A DNA stretch of 64,000 nucleotides from Prochlorococcus sp. AG-347-K17 (GTDB lineage Bacteria; Cyanobacteriota; Cyanobacteriia; PCC-6307; Cyanobiaceae): contig QCCE01000005.1 of assembly GCA_003281385.1 (NCBI GenBank), forward strand, positions 62,001 to 126,000, in the 5' to 3' direction. The position numbers and the translations under genes are program-made. This document shows, piece by piece, positions 49,110-58,875 of the stretch. The notes under the pieces were generated by a model. The model searched no databases. It had not been told where the DNA came from and saw only the letters and a program-made list of their open reading frames with translations. Position 1 is the first letter of the stretch, and the number at the start of each line of letters is the position of its first letter.

Positions 49110-50036
49110 ATGACTTCTACACAATCCAAACCATTACATGGAAAAGGACGTGAATGCGTCATAACTCGACGTGCCTGCTTTAGTTCTAGTCACCGTTATT
49201 GGCTTCCTGAAAAAACCCCAGAAGAAAATTTATCTCTTTTTGGAAATTGCAGTATTGCACCAGGTCATGGTCATAATTATGAACTTATTGTTTCAATGGG
49301 TGGAGAACTAGACTCTGATGGAATGGTACTTAATCTCTCTGATGTAAAACACTCTATTAAAGATAAGGTTACTGGACAATTAGATTTTCGTTTTTTAAAT
49401 GATGTCTGGCCTGAATTTAATGTTAATAATCAAGAAGGTACACTTCCCACAACTGAAGCATTAGTAAAGGTTATTTGGAGTCGTCTAAAGGATGATTTAC
49501 CTCTTACAAGTCTAAGGCTTTATGAAAACCCAAATTTATGGGCAGATTATTTTGGAAAAAACATGGAAGCATTTTTAACAGTACAAACTCATTTTGCAGC
49601 CGCTCACAGACTTGCAAAAGAAGAGATTTCCTTTGATGAAAATAAAAAAATCTATGGGAAATGTGCCAGAGTTAATGGACATGGTCATAACTATCTTGTC
49701 GATATAACTGTAAAAGGAGACATTGATAAAAGAACGGGAATGGTTTGCGACTTATCTGCGCTCCAGGAGATAATTAATGATTTGGTTGTTGAACAACTTG
49801 ATCATACTTTTCTAAATAAAGACATCGAATTTTTCCAGAATTGTGTTCCAACTGCTGAAAATATTGCTTTATATATTTCTGATATTCTTAAAAATCCAAT
49901 ACATGAACTTGGTGCAACATTACATAAAATAAGACTCCAAGAGAGCCCAAATAATGCTGCAGAAATTTATGTTGATCAAAAGCTAACCAATTCATTGAAG
50001 TTAAAACTTGAAAATAGTTTAGTCTCACAAACTTGA
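49110..50036 (+). CDS. Tandem (two-domain) 6-pyruvoyl/6-carboxy-tetrahydropterin synthase family protein
   Basis: The 308 residues hold two PTPS/QueD domains (about 13-150 and 152-300). Domain 2 has a full set: zinc histidines H166, H191, H193, catalytic C185, D231-H232 (LDHTFLN) and E278. Domain 1 keeps H28, C47, H53, H55 and E139, but the D-H pair reads LDFRFLN, so the catalytic His is a Phe (F93). Substrate is a dihydroneopterin triphosphate derivative, leading to queuosine precursors or tetrahydropterins. It overlaps the RibD-like gene by 4 bp. Confidence 0.87.
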   Translation: MTSTQSKPLHGKGRECVITRRACFSSSHRYWLPEKTPEENLSLFGNCSIAPGHGHNYELIVSMGGELDSDGMVLNLSDVKHSIKDKVTGQLDFRFLNDVWPEFNVNNQEGTLPTTEALVKVIWSRLKDDLPLTSLRLYENPNLWADYFGKNMEAFLTVQTHFAAAHRLAKEEISFDENKKIYGKCARVNGHGHNYLVDITVKGDIDKRTGMVCDLSALQEIINDLVVEQLDHTFLNKDIEFFQNCVPTAENIALYISDILKNPIHELGATLHKIRLQESPNNAAEIYVDQKLTNSLKLKLENSLVSQT

Positions 50037-50683
50037 GTATCCCAAGAGTAATAATTGTTATAGCATCTAGTCTTGATGGGAGAATTGCTTTTCCTGAAGG
50101 GGGAGAATCGCATCTTGGAAGCGAAGAAGATAAAAAAATATTAAATCAACACTTATCAATGGTTGACGCCACCATTTTTGGTTTAGGTACTTTAATAGCT
50201 CATCAATCAACTTACCTAATTAAAAATCTCAATGGTAATGATGAATTAACAATATCAAAAAAACAACCAATTTCTATAGTTGCTTCAAATAGCAAAAAAT
50301 TTAACAGTAATTGGGAATACTTTCGTCAACCAATTAGAAGATGGCTAATAAGCTCAAGTAAAGTTGATAATTCGTCGAATAATGACTTCGAGAAACAACT
50401 CTTTTTCGAAGATTCATGGAGTAAAACTTTAATTTCACTTAAAAACCAAGGGATAAATGATTTAGCTCTTTTAGGAGGTACAAAACTTATAAATTCTTTT
50501 ATAAAAGAGGATCTAATAACAGATATAAAAATTACAATAATTCCACAAATTATTGGAGGTAAATATACATGGATCCCTCCAGAAGAAACAAATGAGATTT
50601 TTAATCTCAAAAGACAATGGGAAATAAAATCAATTAAAAATTTAATGAATAATGAAATCCATATTCATTACAAAAAAATTTGA
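50033..50683 (+). CDS. RibD C-terminal-type (DHFR-like) reductase
   Basis: The 216 residues start MSIPRVIIVIASSLDGRIAFPEGGESHLG, as in RibD reductase and related DHFR-fold proteins. Other motifs are DATIFGLGTLIAHQSTYLI and DLALLGGTKLINSFIKEDLI followed by the IIPQIIGGK segment. The fold is expected to bind NADPH and a pterin or pyrimidine substrate. The TTG start overlaps the pterin synthase stop by 4 bp. A pterin-reductase role is therefore attractive, but unproven. Confidence 0.83.
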   Translation: MSIPRVIIVIASSLDGRIAFPEGGESHLGSEEDKKILNQHLSMVDATIFGLGTLIAHQSTYLIKNLNGNDELTISKKQPISIVASNSKKFNSNWEYFRQPIRRWLISSSKVDNSSNNDFEKQLFFEDSWSKTLISLKNQGINDLALLGGTKLINSFIKEDLITDIKITIIPQIIGGKYTWIPPEETNEIFNLKRQWEIKSIKNLMNNEIHIHYKKI

Positions 50684-50700
50684 GATAGATTCAATAATAA

Positions 50701-51855
50701 ATGAACCAAAAAATACATAAAGTTGAAGTCAAATTATCAATCAAGGAAATCTCCAAGGAGATATGGAATGAATTAACAAATGAAATCAATAATCCATTCT
50801 ATGAATGGACTTGGCTTAAAAACCTTGAAATATCAAAAAGTGTCTCAAGAGAAACTGGTTGGCAACCTCTATATTTTGTTGCTTATAAAAATGAAGAAAT
50901 ATTAGGAATTGCCCCACTTTTTTTAAAAAATCATAGCTATGGAGAATTCATTTTTGATCAATCATTTGCAAGATTGGCTCAAGAGCTGAATTTAAATTAT
51001 TACCCTAAATTAATTGGAATGAGTCCTTATAGTCCTGTAAATGGATATCAATTTATTTATAAAAAAAATGAAGATAAAAAAGAAATTACAAATTTACTCA
51101 TAAACCATATCGAAAGCTTCGCGATTACAAACAAAATTTTAAGTTGTAATTTTTTATACATTGATGAAAGCTGGGGCAAACATCTTAAATCTTTGGGATA
51201 CCATAAATGGATAAATTCCAGCAGTGAATGGAGGAGTAATGGAGAAAAGACCTTTGATGATTTTCTTAGTAGATTTAACTCTAATCAGAGAAAAAATATC
51301 AAAAAAGAGAGGAAATCAATTACTAAACAAGATATAAAAGTAGAAATTTTTAATGAAGATGATATCAACCAAGAAATGCTCAAAAAAATGCATAATTTTT
51401 ATGAACAGCATTGTTCTAGGTGGGGAGTTTGGGGAAGTAAATATCTAACATCTACATTTTTCGAAAAAATTGTTGCTAATAAAAAAAATATTTTACTTTT
51501 TAGCGCATCAAAAAATGATTCAAATGATATTTTTGCTATGTCGATGTGCGTTAAAAATAAAAACAACTTGTGGGGTAGATATTGGGGTAGTCAAGAAGAC
51601 ATATCTAATTTACATTTTGAATTATGCTACTACCAACCAATTGAATGGGCAATTAAAAATAGTATCCATTTTTTTGATCCTGGAGCGGGTGGTAAACATA
51701 AAAGGCGGAGAGGATTTTTTGCAAAACGCACCATTAGCTTGCATAAGTGGTTTGACAAAAATATGGAGAATATAATTTATCCTTGGCTAAATGAAGTTAA
51801 TAAACAAACCGAGAAGGAAATTGAATTTGAGAATAATTCTATACCCTTTAAATAA
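50701..51855 (+). CDS. FemAB-like GNAT-fold acyltransferase (peptidogalycan type, DUF482)
   Basis: The 384 residues match the FemAB-like group: FYEWTWLKNLE, FVAYKNEEILGIAPLFLKNHSYGEFIFD and NSNQRKNIKKERKSI, ending with FFDPGAGGKHKRRRGF. Such proteins have two GNAT-like lobes and transfer an aminoacyl or acyl group to a cell-envelope acceptor; the substrate is unknown. ATG start at 50701, 17 bp after the RibD-like gene. AT-rich but typical of neighbours. Confidence 0.85.
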   Translation: MNQKIHKVEVKLSIKEISKEIWNELTNEINNPFYEWTWLKNLEISKSVSRETGWQPLYFVAYKNEEILGIAPLFLKNHSYGEFIFDQSFARLAQELNLNYYPKLIGMSPYSPVNGYQFIYKKNEDKKEITNLLINHIESFAITNKILSCNFLYIDESWGKHLKSLGYHKWINSSSEWRSNGEKTFDDFLSRFNSNQRKNIKKERKSITKQDIKVEIFNEDDINQEMLKKMHNFYEQHCSRWGVWGSKYLTSTFFEKIVANKKNILLFSASKNDSNDIFAMSMCVKNKNNLWGRYWGSQEDISNLHFELCYYQPIEWAIKNSIHFFDPGAGGKHKRRRGFFAKRTISLHKWFDKNMENIIYPWLNEVNKQTEKEIEFENNSIPFK

Positions 51856-51915
51856 AAAATTATTTGGCTTTTCTAAAGATTATATTAGTAATATTGTTTT
51901 ATTAACTTCTAAATA

Positions 51916-52302
51916 ATGGATTCTAGTAAAAGTTTAGATGAAAAAATAAAGATTGATAATAATTTATCCAACCGATATATAGATTTAGATCCAAACGGTT
52001 ATTTTATTATTAAAGTAGATTTAGAAGAAAATAAAATAATTTTAGAGCACTTTTTAAATAACATCGATGATGAAGGCTATGCTCTTGACCCAGAAACAAA
52101 TGAACCAATAAAATGCGACTCTCAAAATAAAAGAGTTAGTAATGAAGTTTTTAAAGGTATTAGTGCCAAACAACTTGGAATATTGATTACTGAAGAAAGA
52201 AATGACTTAATAACCAGATTCGACCATGCTCTATATTTAGGCCGGGAACTACAAAAAGCAGAAGAATGTTTATACAAAAAATTACCATATATCCAAGATT
52301 AA
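51916..52302 (+). CDS. DUF4346 family protein
   Basis: The 128-residue soluble protein has YIDLDPNGYFIIKVDLEENKIILEHF and the C-terminal RFDHALYLGRELQKAEECLYKKLPYIQD. These match DUF4346, sometimes found at the end of a dihydropteroate-synthase-like protein in cyanobacteria, here standing alone. Function unknown. ATG at 51916; 60 bp after the FemAB-like gene. Confidence 0.8.
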   Translation: MDSSKSLDEKIKIDNNLSNRYIDLDPNGYFIIKVDLEENKIILEHFLNNIDDEGYALDPETNEPIKCDSQNKRVSNEVFKGISAKQLGILITEERNDLITRFDHALYLGRELQKAEECLYKKLPYIQD

Positions 52303-52366
52303 GAAATTAAACGAAAAAATCTAATCTTTTCATCTGATGTTAAATTAAATAAAAATAAAAAAATTA

Positions 52367-52459
52367 ATGAACATCATTTTCTATATTGCATTTATTGGTT
52401 TTGGTTTTGGAGCTGCTTTTGTATTAGATAAGCTCTTAAGAGCAGTTAAATTAATTTAA
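52367..52459 (+). CDS. petL: Cytochrome b6f complex subunit PetL (probable)
   Basis: A 30-residue ORF encodes one transmembrane helix (MNIIFYIAFIGFGFGAAFVL) followed by DKLLRAVKLI. The end L-R-x-x-K-L-I is shared with cyanobacterial PetL. PetL is a one-helix peripheral subunit stabilising the cytochrome b6f complex. It lies 64 bp after the DUF4346 gene and 3 bp before the convergent rimO stop. Short length limits certainty. Confidence 0.65.
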   Translation: MNIIFYIAFIGFGFGAAFVLDKLLRAVKLI

Positions 52460-52462
52460 AAA

Positions 52463-53827
52463 CTACAAAATTTTAATAATCTCTCCATACAAATCGTATT
52501 CATCGGCAAAAGAAATATTTGCTTCAACAAATTTACCAATATAATTTTTCAAATCATTTTTAGCATTAATAGATAAAATCACATTTCCGTCAATTTCAGG
52601 AGCGAAATTGTATGACCGACCTATTAATTCGTTATTATCTGATATTTTTTCTACCAAAACTTTCATTTTTGAACCAACATATGACTGATTTTTATTTTTA
52701 GAGATATTTTGTTGAACTGAAATAACATTATCTTTTCTTGCCTCTGCAATCTCTGGGAATACTCTATTTGGCAAATCAAAAGCTGCAGTTCCTTCTTCAG
52801 GAGAAAAAATAAACACTCCTACATGATCAAATTTGTGCCTATACAAAAATTCCAGAAGATGTTCAAAATGTTCATTTTTTTCTCCTGGGTAACCAACAAT
52901 CAGACTAGTTCTTAATACAGCAGATGGAATTTCTTCTCTAATTTTCTCCAAAATTGATTCATTCAAAGAAGCTTGCCAAGGTCTATTCATACTCTTCAAC
53001 ACATCTGGATGACTATGCTGAAGTGGCAAATCAAAGTAAGGCACGATATTCTTTGAATCTTTGAAAGCTCTAATAACTTCATCAGTTAAACCTGTTGGAT
53101 AAGCATAATGTATCCTTATCCAAGGAATTGGAACTTTAGAAAGCTCATTCAAAAGTTTGGCTAATGATGGTTTTCCATAAATATCTTGACCATAATTAGT
53201 TGTTATTTGACTAATTAATATGATTTCTTGAATACCCTTTTTTGCAAGACTTTTGGCTTCTGAAACTATAGATTCTATTGTTCTACTTCTTTGAGGACCT
53301 CTTAACCTAGGAATAATACAAAAAGCGCAATTATAGTTGCAGCCTTCAGCAATGCGAAGATAAGCAACAAATTTATTTTTATCTACAAAACGAGGCATTT
53401 CCTCATCTGCAATAAATTCAGGTATTTTTGAAACTTCATTAACGATTTCCCCTTTTTCTACTCTGTCTAAAACCTTGGCTATCTTTTGATAATCTCCTGT
53501 TCCAACCAAACCTTTTATTTCAGGGATTTCTTTTATAAGTTCATCTTTAAAATGCTGAGCCAAACAGCCTGCAACTATTACTTCTTTTCCTTGATTTGTA
53601 TATTCTAAAATTTTTCTAATAGATTCTTCTCTAGCTGTTTCAATGAAACTGCAAGTATTTACAACAACAACATTTGCATCATTTATATTGCTTTCAACTT
53701 CATAACCCTCTTTATCTAATAAGCCTTGCATATGTTCAGTATCAACAAGATTTTTCTCACAACCAACATGACTGAATGCAATCTTAGATAGTTTTTTTTC
53801 TTTTACATTGAGACTATTTTGTTTCAC
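52463..53827 (-). CDS. rimO: Ribosomal protein S12 methylthiotransferase RimO
   Basis: RimO thiomethylates an aspartate in ribosomal protein S12 using two Fe-S clusters and SAM. The 454 residues from GTG at 53827 contain the UPF0004 domain ([29 protein letters not shown]), the radical-SAM motif GCNYNCAFC, and a TRAM domain at the C-terminus. The frame opens 20 codons further upstream to 53887 with an implausible N-terminus. MiaB is the alternative, but the HVGCEKN and CSFIETA segments favour RimO. Confidence 0.92.
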   Translation of the reverse strand: MKQNSLNVKEKKLSKIAFSHVGCEKNLVDTEHMQGLLDKEGYEVESNINDANVVVVNTCSFIETAREESIRKILEYTNQGKEVIVAGCLAQHFKDELIKEIPEIKGLVGTGDYQKIAKVLDRVEKGEIVNEVSKIPEFIADEEMPRFVDKNKFVAYLRIAEGCNYNCAFCIIPRLRGPQRSRTIESIVSEAKSLAKKGIQEIILISQITTNYGQDIYGKPSLAKLLNELSKVPIPWIRIHYAYPTGLTDEVIRAFKDSKNIVPYFDLPLQHSHPDVLKSMNRPWQASLNESILEKIREEIPSAVLRTSLIVGYPGEKNEHFEHLLEFLYRHKFDHVGVFIFSPEEGTAAFDLPNRVFPEIAEARKDNVISVQQNISKNKNQSYVGSKMKVLVEKISDNNELIGRSYNFAPEIDGNVILSINAKNDLKNYIGKFVEANISFADEYDLYGEIIKIL

Positions 53828-53932
53828 AACTTGAAAAATAAGAATTAAAAGATTTAAAAAGCATTTCGTACATAACTCTGATGCCAAAATAATATTAGGA
53901 TAGATAATGTAAATAACAAACTTTCTTTTTGT

Positions 53933-54868
53933 ATGGCCCTTAAGACTTTAAACAGAAGAAATACAAAAGATTTGAAATGGCCAAAAATCATAATCGCAAT
54001 TCTTAGCACTATAGGCATAGTTGATACAGGTTCGATTACTTTAAAAAACTGGGGTTTATTTACTTCGCTTTCATGCCCAGGGATACAAAATGGTTGCGAA
54101 ACAGTTTTAAATAGCCCTTGGGGTACTTTATTTGAAAGTAATCAAGTTAATATACCTCTCTCATTAGCTGGATTTTTAACATATTTATCAATATTAGTTA
54201 TCACAATAATACTCTCGCTTAATTTAATTTCTCCAAAAGAAAAACTAAATAAGTTTTTATGGTGGTTAGTATTTCTAATTTCTTGTGCGTCATCAACATT
54301 TAGCTTTTTATTGATAAATATAATGTTTTTTAAGATTCAAGCATATTGCTTTTTTTGTATACTTTCAGCAATTTTATCGTTTTCTATCTTTATAATTTCT
54401 ATGATTGGAGCAAAGTTTGAAAGTAGAGAACCTATGATTTTTAGAGGTTTCATTGTAGCCATTAGTGTCCTGCTGGGGGGACTAATTTGGTCAACAAACG
54501 TTGACCCCTCTAATGCTATTGATATTGCAAACCCCACTGAAAATGTATCACCAATAATTACCACTTCAAGCTCTCCCCAGAAGCTGAAGTTTGCAAAATT
54601 TTTAAGTGAAAACAACATTGTTATGTATAGTGCATACTGGTGCCCGCATTGCCACGATCAGAAACAATTATTTGGTAAAGAAGCAGTTAAAGAATTAAAA
54701 GTAGTTGAGTGCGCTAAAGATGGTAAAGATAATGAGTATGAGCTATGCCAAACGAAAGGAATCAGTGGATTTCCTTCATGGGAAATAAATGGAGAAATTA
54801 TTAGTGGTACGCGTGACTTAAATGAACTAGCAACAAAAACCGACTATCAGGGAGATCTTAATTTTTAA
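53933..54868 (+). CDS. Vitamin K epoxide reductase (VKOR)-thioredoxin fusion
   Basis: The 311 residues combine a VKOR membrane domain and a C-terminal thioredoxin-like domain. VKOR features are the loop cysteines C48 and C55 (SCPGIQNGC) and the CxxC in AYCFFCIL (C139, C142). The thioredoxin domain has WCPHC (C237, C240) and a second Cys pair (C255, C264 region). The fused protein catalyses disulfide-bond formation in the periplasm or lumen with quinone, as in Synechococcus VKOR. Its last 11 bp overlap nadB. Confidence 0.93.
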   Translation: MALKTLNRRNTKDLKWPKIIIAILSTIGIVDTGSITLKNWGLFTSLSCPGIQNGCETVLNSPWGTLFESNQVNIPLSLAGFLTYLSILVITIILSLNLISPKEKLNKFLWWLVFLISCASSTFSFLLINIMFFKIQAYCFFCILSAILSFSIFIISMIGAKFESREPMIFRGFIVAISVLLGGLIWSTNVDPSNAIDIANPTENVSPIITTSSSPQKLKFAKFLSENNIVMYSAYWCPHCHDQKQLFGKEAVKELKVVECAKDGKDNEYELCQTKGISGFPSWEINGEIISGTRDLNELATKTDYQGDLNF

Positions 54869-56525
54869 TAAATCTTTTTTGAATTTTTTGATCTAACTGT
54901 TGTCTAGTATGGCATTCCCAATTTTTATCTTTATCAGGGAAATCATATCTATAATGCCCTCCTCTGCTTTCCTCTCTAAATAGACAAGCTTTTAATAAAG
55001 TTATGGTGGTTATTTGTCTATTCTTTAAATCAAGTAGAAGATTTAATGCTCTTCTATTGCGTTCGCTAAGTTTTATTTTTTGATCAAATTTTATTTTTTC
55101 AAGACTATTTAGTAAATGATTTTTATTTAATTTATCTATATCATTTTGAATATAATTTAAAAATTTACTCATATTTACCTTATTTCGAGATACACCTAAA
55201 TTTAACCAACAAAGTTTTCTAAGTTCATCAATTTTTTCAGCAATTATAGAAATTTGATCTTCTTTAGGATCTTCAATATCAAACTCTTGAAATGATCTAT
55301 CAAATTTTTCAACATCAGAAAGTTCATTCAAAACAATTGAAGACATTTTTCTTGCGAAAACAAGACACTCCATCAGTGAATTACTTGCCAGTCTATTAGC
55401 ACCGTGCACACCTGTAGAAGCAACCTCTCCAACGGCATATAATCCTTTTCTTGTTGAAGATGCATTTAGATCAGTTTTAATACCCCCCATCCAATAATGA
55501 GCTGCAGGAGCTACGGGAATTACTTCATTTAAAGGGTTAACGCCATAATCCTGACATCGACTTAAGATCGTGGGGAAGCGCTTTACAATTTTTTCTGGGT
55601 CAATATACCGAAGATCAAGGCCAACATGGTCTACATTATTATCATGCATATTTTTCATAATTGCTCTACTTACCTGATCTCTAGTAGCTAGATCACGATT
55701 CTCAAGATTTTTAACTGGACTTTCACCATTTTTATCAACTAAAATCGCTCCTTCCCCTCTAAGTGCCTCAGATATTAAGAAGCAAGGTGCACCATAAAAT
55801 TTTAAAGCTGTTGGATGAAATTGCACGAACTCTAAATCTTCGATAGCAGCTCCTGCTTTCCATGCAAGAGCAATCCCTTCACCAGAGGATTGAGCAGGAT
55901 TTGTTGTATTTGTAAATAAGTGCCCACCCCCACCTGTAGCCAAAACAACAGCTCTAGATTTAATCCAATATAAATTTGCTCCATCAAGAACCTGAACTCC
56001 TTTACATTCTTTATTTTCAATCAGAAGTTCAGTTACTCTTACACCTCTGCAGTGAAGAATATTTTTTTGATTCTCAATATGATCTTCTAGAACTTCAACT
56101 AATGCTCGTCCAGTACGATCTTTAACATGTAAGACTCTTCTTCGTGAATGGGCTGCTTCCAAGGTAGTAGCTAGTTGATCAGAACTTTGATCAAAAATCA
56201 TCCCTAAATTTTGCAACCTTTCTACGCAACCTGGAGCTTCTCTAACTAGCATTTCTACAGCTTGAAAATCACATAGTCCATCTCCTGCTTTTAAAGTATC
56301 CTCAGCATGAAGATCAAATGAATCATCTTTTCTAACCACAGATGCAATACCTCCTTGAGCCCATCTACTAGAAGATACCTTGCTAGTATTTCTATTTAAA
56401 AGAAGCACTTTTAAATTTGAGGGTAATTCAAGACAAGTCATAAGGCCAGCAGCTCCAGCGCCTATGACGATTACATCCCAATTATTTATTGGTATCAGTT
56501 CTTGCGAAAATGGAGGCCTTAACAT
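54858..56525 (-). CDS. nadB: L-aspartate oxidase
   Basis: NadB makes iminoaspartate from aspartate for NAD synthesis. The 555 residues show the FAD loop IVIGAGAAGLMTCLEL-type start (VIVIGAGAAG), SRWAQGGIASV, and AAHYWMGGIKTDLNA with GEVASTGVHGANRLASNSLMECLVF. The sequence belongs to the succinate-dehydrogenase-like FAD family; the serine and histidine pattern fits NadB. It overlaps the downstream VKOR convergently by 11 bp and shares a base with the DUF3120 stop. Confidence 0.95.
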   Translation of the reverse strand: MLRPPFSQELIPINNWDVIVIGAGAAGLMTCLELPSNLKVLLLNRNTSKVSSSRWAQGGIASVVRKDDSFDLHAEDTLKAGDGLCDFQAVEMLVREAPGCVERLQNLGMIFDQSSDQLATTLEAAHSRRRVLHVKDRTGRALVEVLEDHIENQKNILHCRGVRVTELLIENKECKGVQVLDGANLYWIKSRAVVLATGGGGHLFTNTTNPAQSSGEGIALAWKAGAAIEDLEFVQFHPTALKFYGAPCFLISEALRGEGAILVDKNGESPVKNLENRDLATRDQVSRAIMKNMHDNNVDHVGLDLRYIDPEKIVKRFPTILSRCQDYGVNPLNEVIPVAPAAHYWMGGIKTDLNASSTRKGLYAVGEVASTGVHGANRLASNSLMECLVFARKMSSIVLNELSDVEKFDRSFQEFDIEDPKEDQISIIAEKIDELRKLCWLNLGVSRNKVNMSKFLNYIQNDIDKLNKNHLLNSLEKIKFDQKIKLSERNRRALNLLLDLKNRQITTITLLKACLFREESRGGHYRYDFPDKDKNWECHTRQQLDQKIQKRFIKN

Positions 56526-57292
56526 TAAACCAATCCACTAAAAGTTGGTTGCAGAATTGCTAAAACAACGAAAATACCATCAACAATTAATGTCGTTTGA
56601 ATTACGTAACCAGAAACTAAGAGTGCTTTACCAGTAGTAGTATTAATCGTGGCAGAATCTAAAATTTCTTTTGAAATAAACCAAAGTATAAGAGCAGCAA
56701 AAATAATAATAGATAATGATTTTATTTGAATAAGACTCTCAGAGGTTTTTTGAAGAACCATAGCTGCATTTTCAGAATCTGCTGTAATTACCTGCCTCCA
56801 TTTATCCATGATTCCGATTAAAAATATCGTCATATCAGTAACTGCGGTTCCAAATAAGGAAGAGATATAAAAACTGGAACCTATTTTCCAATTGGTACCA
56901 AATCCAATTAAAGCTAATGGAAGAACTACAGCTTCAACAGGTATGTGTAGGATAGGAAATGGGCTTAACCATCCCCAGAACAAACACCCACCAAGCCAAC
57001 TACCTGATACACCAAGTAATAATGAACTGACAATAAACCACTTATTTGATCCTTTCTGATTCAAAAGAATTGCCACTAAGATAATGACAAAAGTAAAACA
57101 AAGAGCACTTATTGGTTCTAATCTAACCCAAGGGGCTTGAACAAAAATAGGTAAAATTACAAAAAAAGAAGACCACAATCTTAAAGATAAAGGATTTGAT
57201 AAAAAACTATTTTCGTATGAATCAACTGTCTTATGAGATTCATAGTTGAATTTATCTTTAACTTCTAAATTTTTTGTGATTAATTCTTTCAA
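56525..57292 (-). CDS. DUF3120 membrane protein
   Basis: The 255 residues have a polar N-terminus (about 35 residues), then five to six hydrophobic helices. Conserved-looking segments are FVQAPWVRLEPISAL, GGCLFWGWLSPFPILHIPVEA and ISSLFGTAVTDM. The pattern matches cyanobacterial DUF3120, of unknown function. It is directly upstream of nadB (1-bp overlap), so they are coupled. Upstream lies a 178-bp AT-rich gap toward the radical-SAM gene. Confidence 0.82.
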   Translation of the reverse strand: MKELITKNLEVKDKFNYESHKTVDSYENSFLSNPLSLRLWSSFFVILPIFVQAPWVRLEPISALCFTFVIILVAILLNQKGSNKWFIVSSLLLGVSGSWLGGCLFWGWLSPFPILHIPVEAVVLPLALIGFGTNWKIGSSFYISSLFGTAVTDMTIFLIGIMDKWRQVITADSENAAMVLQKTSESLIQIKSLSIIIFAALILWFISKEILDSATINTTTGKALLVSGYVIQTTLIVDGIFVVLAILQPTFSGLV

Positions 57293-57470
57293 TGAAAAAG
57301 GTAATTTTAATTAATCTAAATCGTGTTTTAGAAAACTGCGAATGTCATATTTTAATAAATTAAAGGCCCATAATTTCGCACCTATATTTAGTTTTTTAAA
57401 AGTATTTAATACACTTTGAGTCACATATAAGTTTAGAATAAATATAAATAAGATTATTTGGCCTTAAATT

Positions 57471-58850
57471 GTGTGGCAAGAAATCAATTACATAGAAGAC
57501 CCCAATGATCTGTTGGTTCCTAATCTTTCTTATAAAATAAACCCTGCAGAAATTGAAAGTATTGAAGCAAATTCCATTGCTGAAGAGATAGGATTTGAGT
57601 CAGGCGATTCAATTATTAGTATTAATGGAAAAAAACCAAGAGATTTAATTGATTATCAGATTTTAATTAGTGAAGAAATTTTAGACATATCAGTTTTAGA
57701 TAAAAATCATGAAATTCACAATATAAATATTGAAAAAGATCAAGACGTTAATTTAGGTATAAATTTTAAAGATGCATTATTTGATTCAATAAAGCAGTGT
57801 AATAATAAATGTCCATTTTGTTTTATTGATCAACAGCCAAGTGGTAAAAGAAAAAGCCTATATATAAAAGATGATGATTATAGATTAAGTTTCCTATATG
57901 GCTCTTATCTAACTCTTACGAATTTAAAAAAAGAAGACTGGGAAAGAATTGCTATGCAAAAACTATCCCCACTTTTTATTTCAGTGCATGCTACTGATCC
58001 CGCCACAAGAGAAAAATTATTAAAAAATAAAAAAGCAGGAGTGATACTTGATCAAATTTCCTGGTTTGAAAAAAACTTAATTCAAATACATGCTCAAATT
58101 GTTGTTTGTCCAGATATAAATGATGGGGATATGCTTGAGAAATCCATTTTAGAACTTTCTAAATTCTACAAAAAAAATTCTCAGACAGTACTATCAGTTG
58201 CAATAGTTCCTGTAGGACTTACAAAATTTAGACCTGAAAATGATGGATTGAAATCAATTAGCCCAGAATACGCAATAAAAACGATTAAACAGGTAGAGAA
58301 AATTCAAGCTTATCTACAAATTACTCTTGGAACTCGTTTTTGTTGGCTGGCAGACGAATGGTATTTAATAGCTGGTTCAATTTTACCTAGTTATAAAACC
58401 TACGAAAATATGCCCCAGGAATCTAATGGAGTTGGATCAATTAGAACCTTTCTAAAGATATTAAATAGGAAGACAAAGAACCTGCCAAAAAAAATAAAAA
58501 AGCCAAAAAAAGTCAGTTGGGTTGTTGGTAAATTAGTTTATGAAGCCCTAATTCCTACAGTTAAGAAATTAAACTTAATTAATGGATTAACAATTAATTT
58601 ATATGGTTTACCAAGTGTTTATTGGGGTCAAGATCAAGTGGTTACAGGTCTTCTTACCGGAGAAGATTTAATTCACGGGCTGAAAAATAAGGATTTAGGA
58701 GAGGCTGTTTACATACCATCTATAATGTTAAAACTTAATACTGATTTATTTTTAGATGATAAAAATATTAAAGAAGTTGAAAATCAAATAGATACCAAAA
58801 TTCACGTTCTTGATGATTCAAATGATATTATTAATACTTTGATTGGTTAA
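57471..58850 (+). CDS. Radical-SAM protein with PDZ-like N-terminus (TIGR03279/DUF512 type)
   Basis: The 459 residues begin with a PDZ-like segment (residues 25-80, EANSIAEEIGFESGDSIISINGKKPRDLID), then CNNKCPFCFIDQ (C110, C114, C117), a radical-SAM cluster motif. The C-terminal DUF512 part contains SVAIVPVGLTKFR and a GSILPSYKTYENMPQESNGVGSIRTFL stretch. This is the cyanobacterial putative Fe-S oxidoreductase family of unknown function. GTG start at 57471. TolC gene follows after 25 bp. Confidence 0.9.
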   Translation: MWQEINYIEDPNDLLVPNLSYKINPAEIESIEANSIAEEIGFESGDSIISINGKKPRDLIDYQILISEEILDISVLDKNHEIHNINIEKDQDVNLGINFKDALFDSIKQCNNKCPFCFIDQQPSGKRKSLYIKDDDYRLSFLYGSYLTLTNLKKEDWERIAMQKLSPLFISVHATDPATREKLLKNKKAGVILDQISWFEKNLIQIHAQIVVCPDINDGDMLEKSILELSKFYKKNSQTVLSVAIVPVGLTKFRPENDGLKSISPEYAIKTIKQVEKIQAYLQITLGTRFCWLADEWYLIAGSILPSYKTYENMPQESNGVGSIRTFLKILNRKTKNLPKKIKKPKKVSWVVGKLVYEALIPTVKKLNLINGLTINLYGLPSVYWGQDQVVTGLLTGEDLIHGLKNKDLGEAVYIPSIMLKLNTDLFLDDKNIKEVENQIDTKIHVLDDSNDIINTLIG

Positions 58851-58875
58851 TCGAATATTCTCGATACTATAAAAT

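Noticed and set aside
51470-51775. 101-residue ORF in another frame of the FemAB-like gene
   Set aside because: It is fully nested in a supported gene; the composition is that of a frame-shifted AT-rich sequence.
53828-53887. Upstream extension of RimO by 20 residues
   Set aside because: The residues ([11 protein letters not shown]...) do not resemble other RimO N-termini; the GTG at 53827 gives the usual length.
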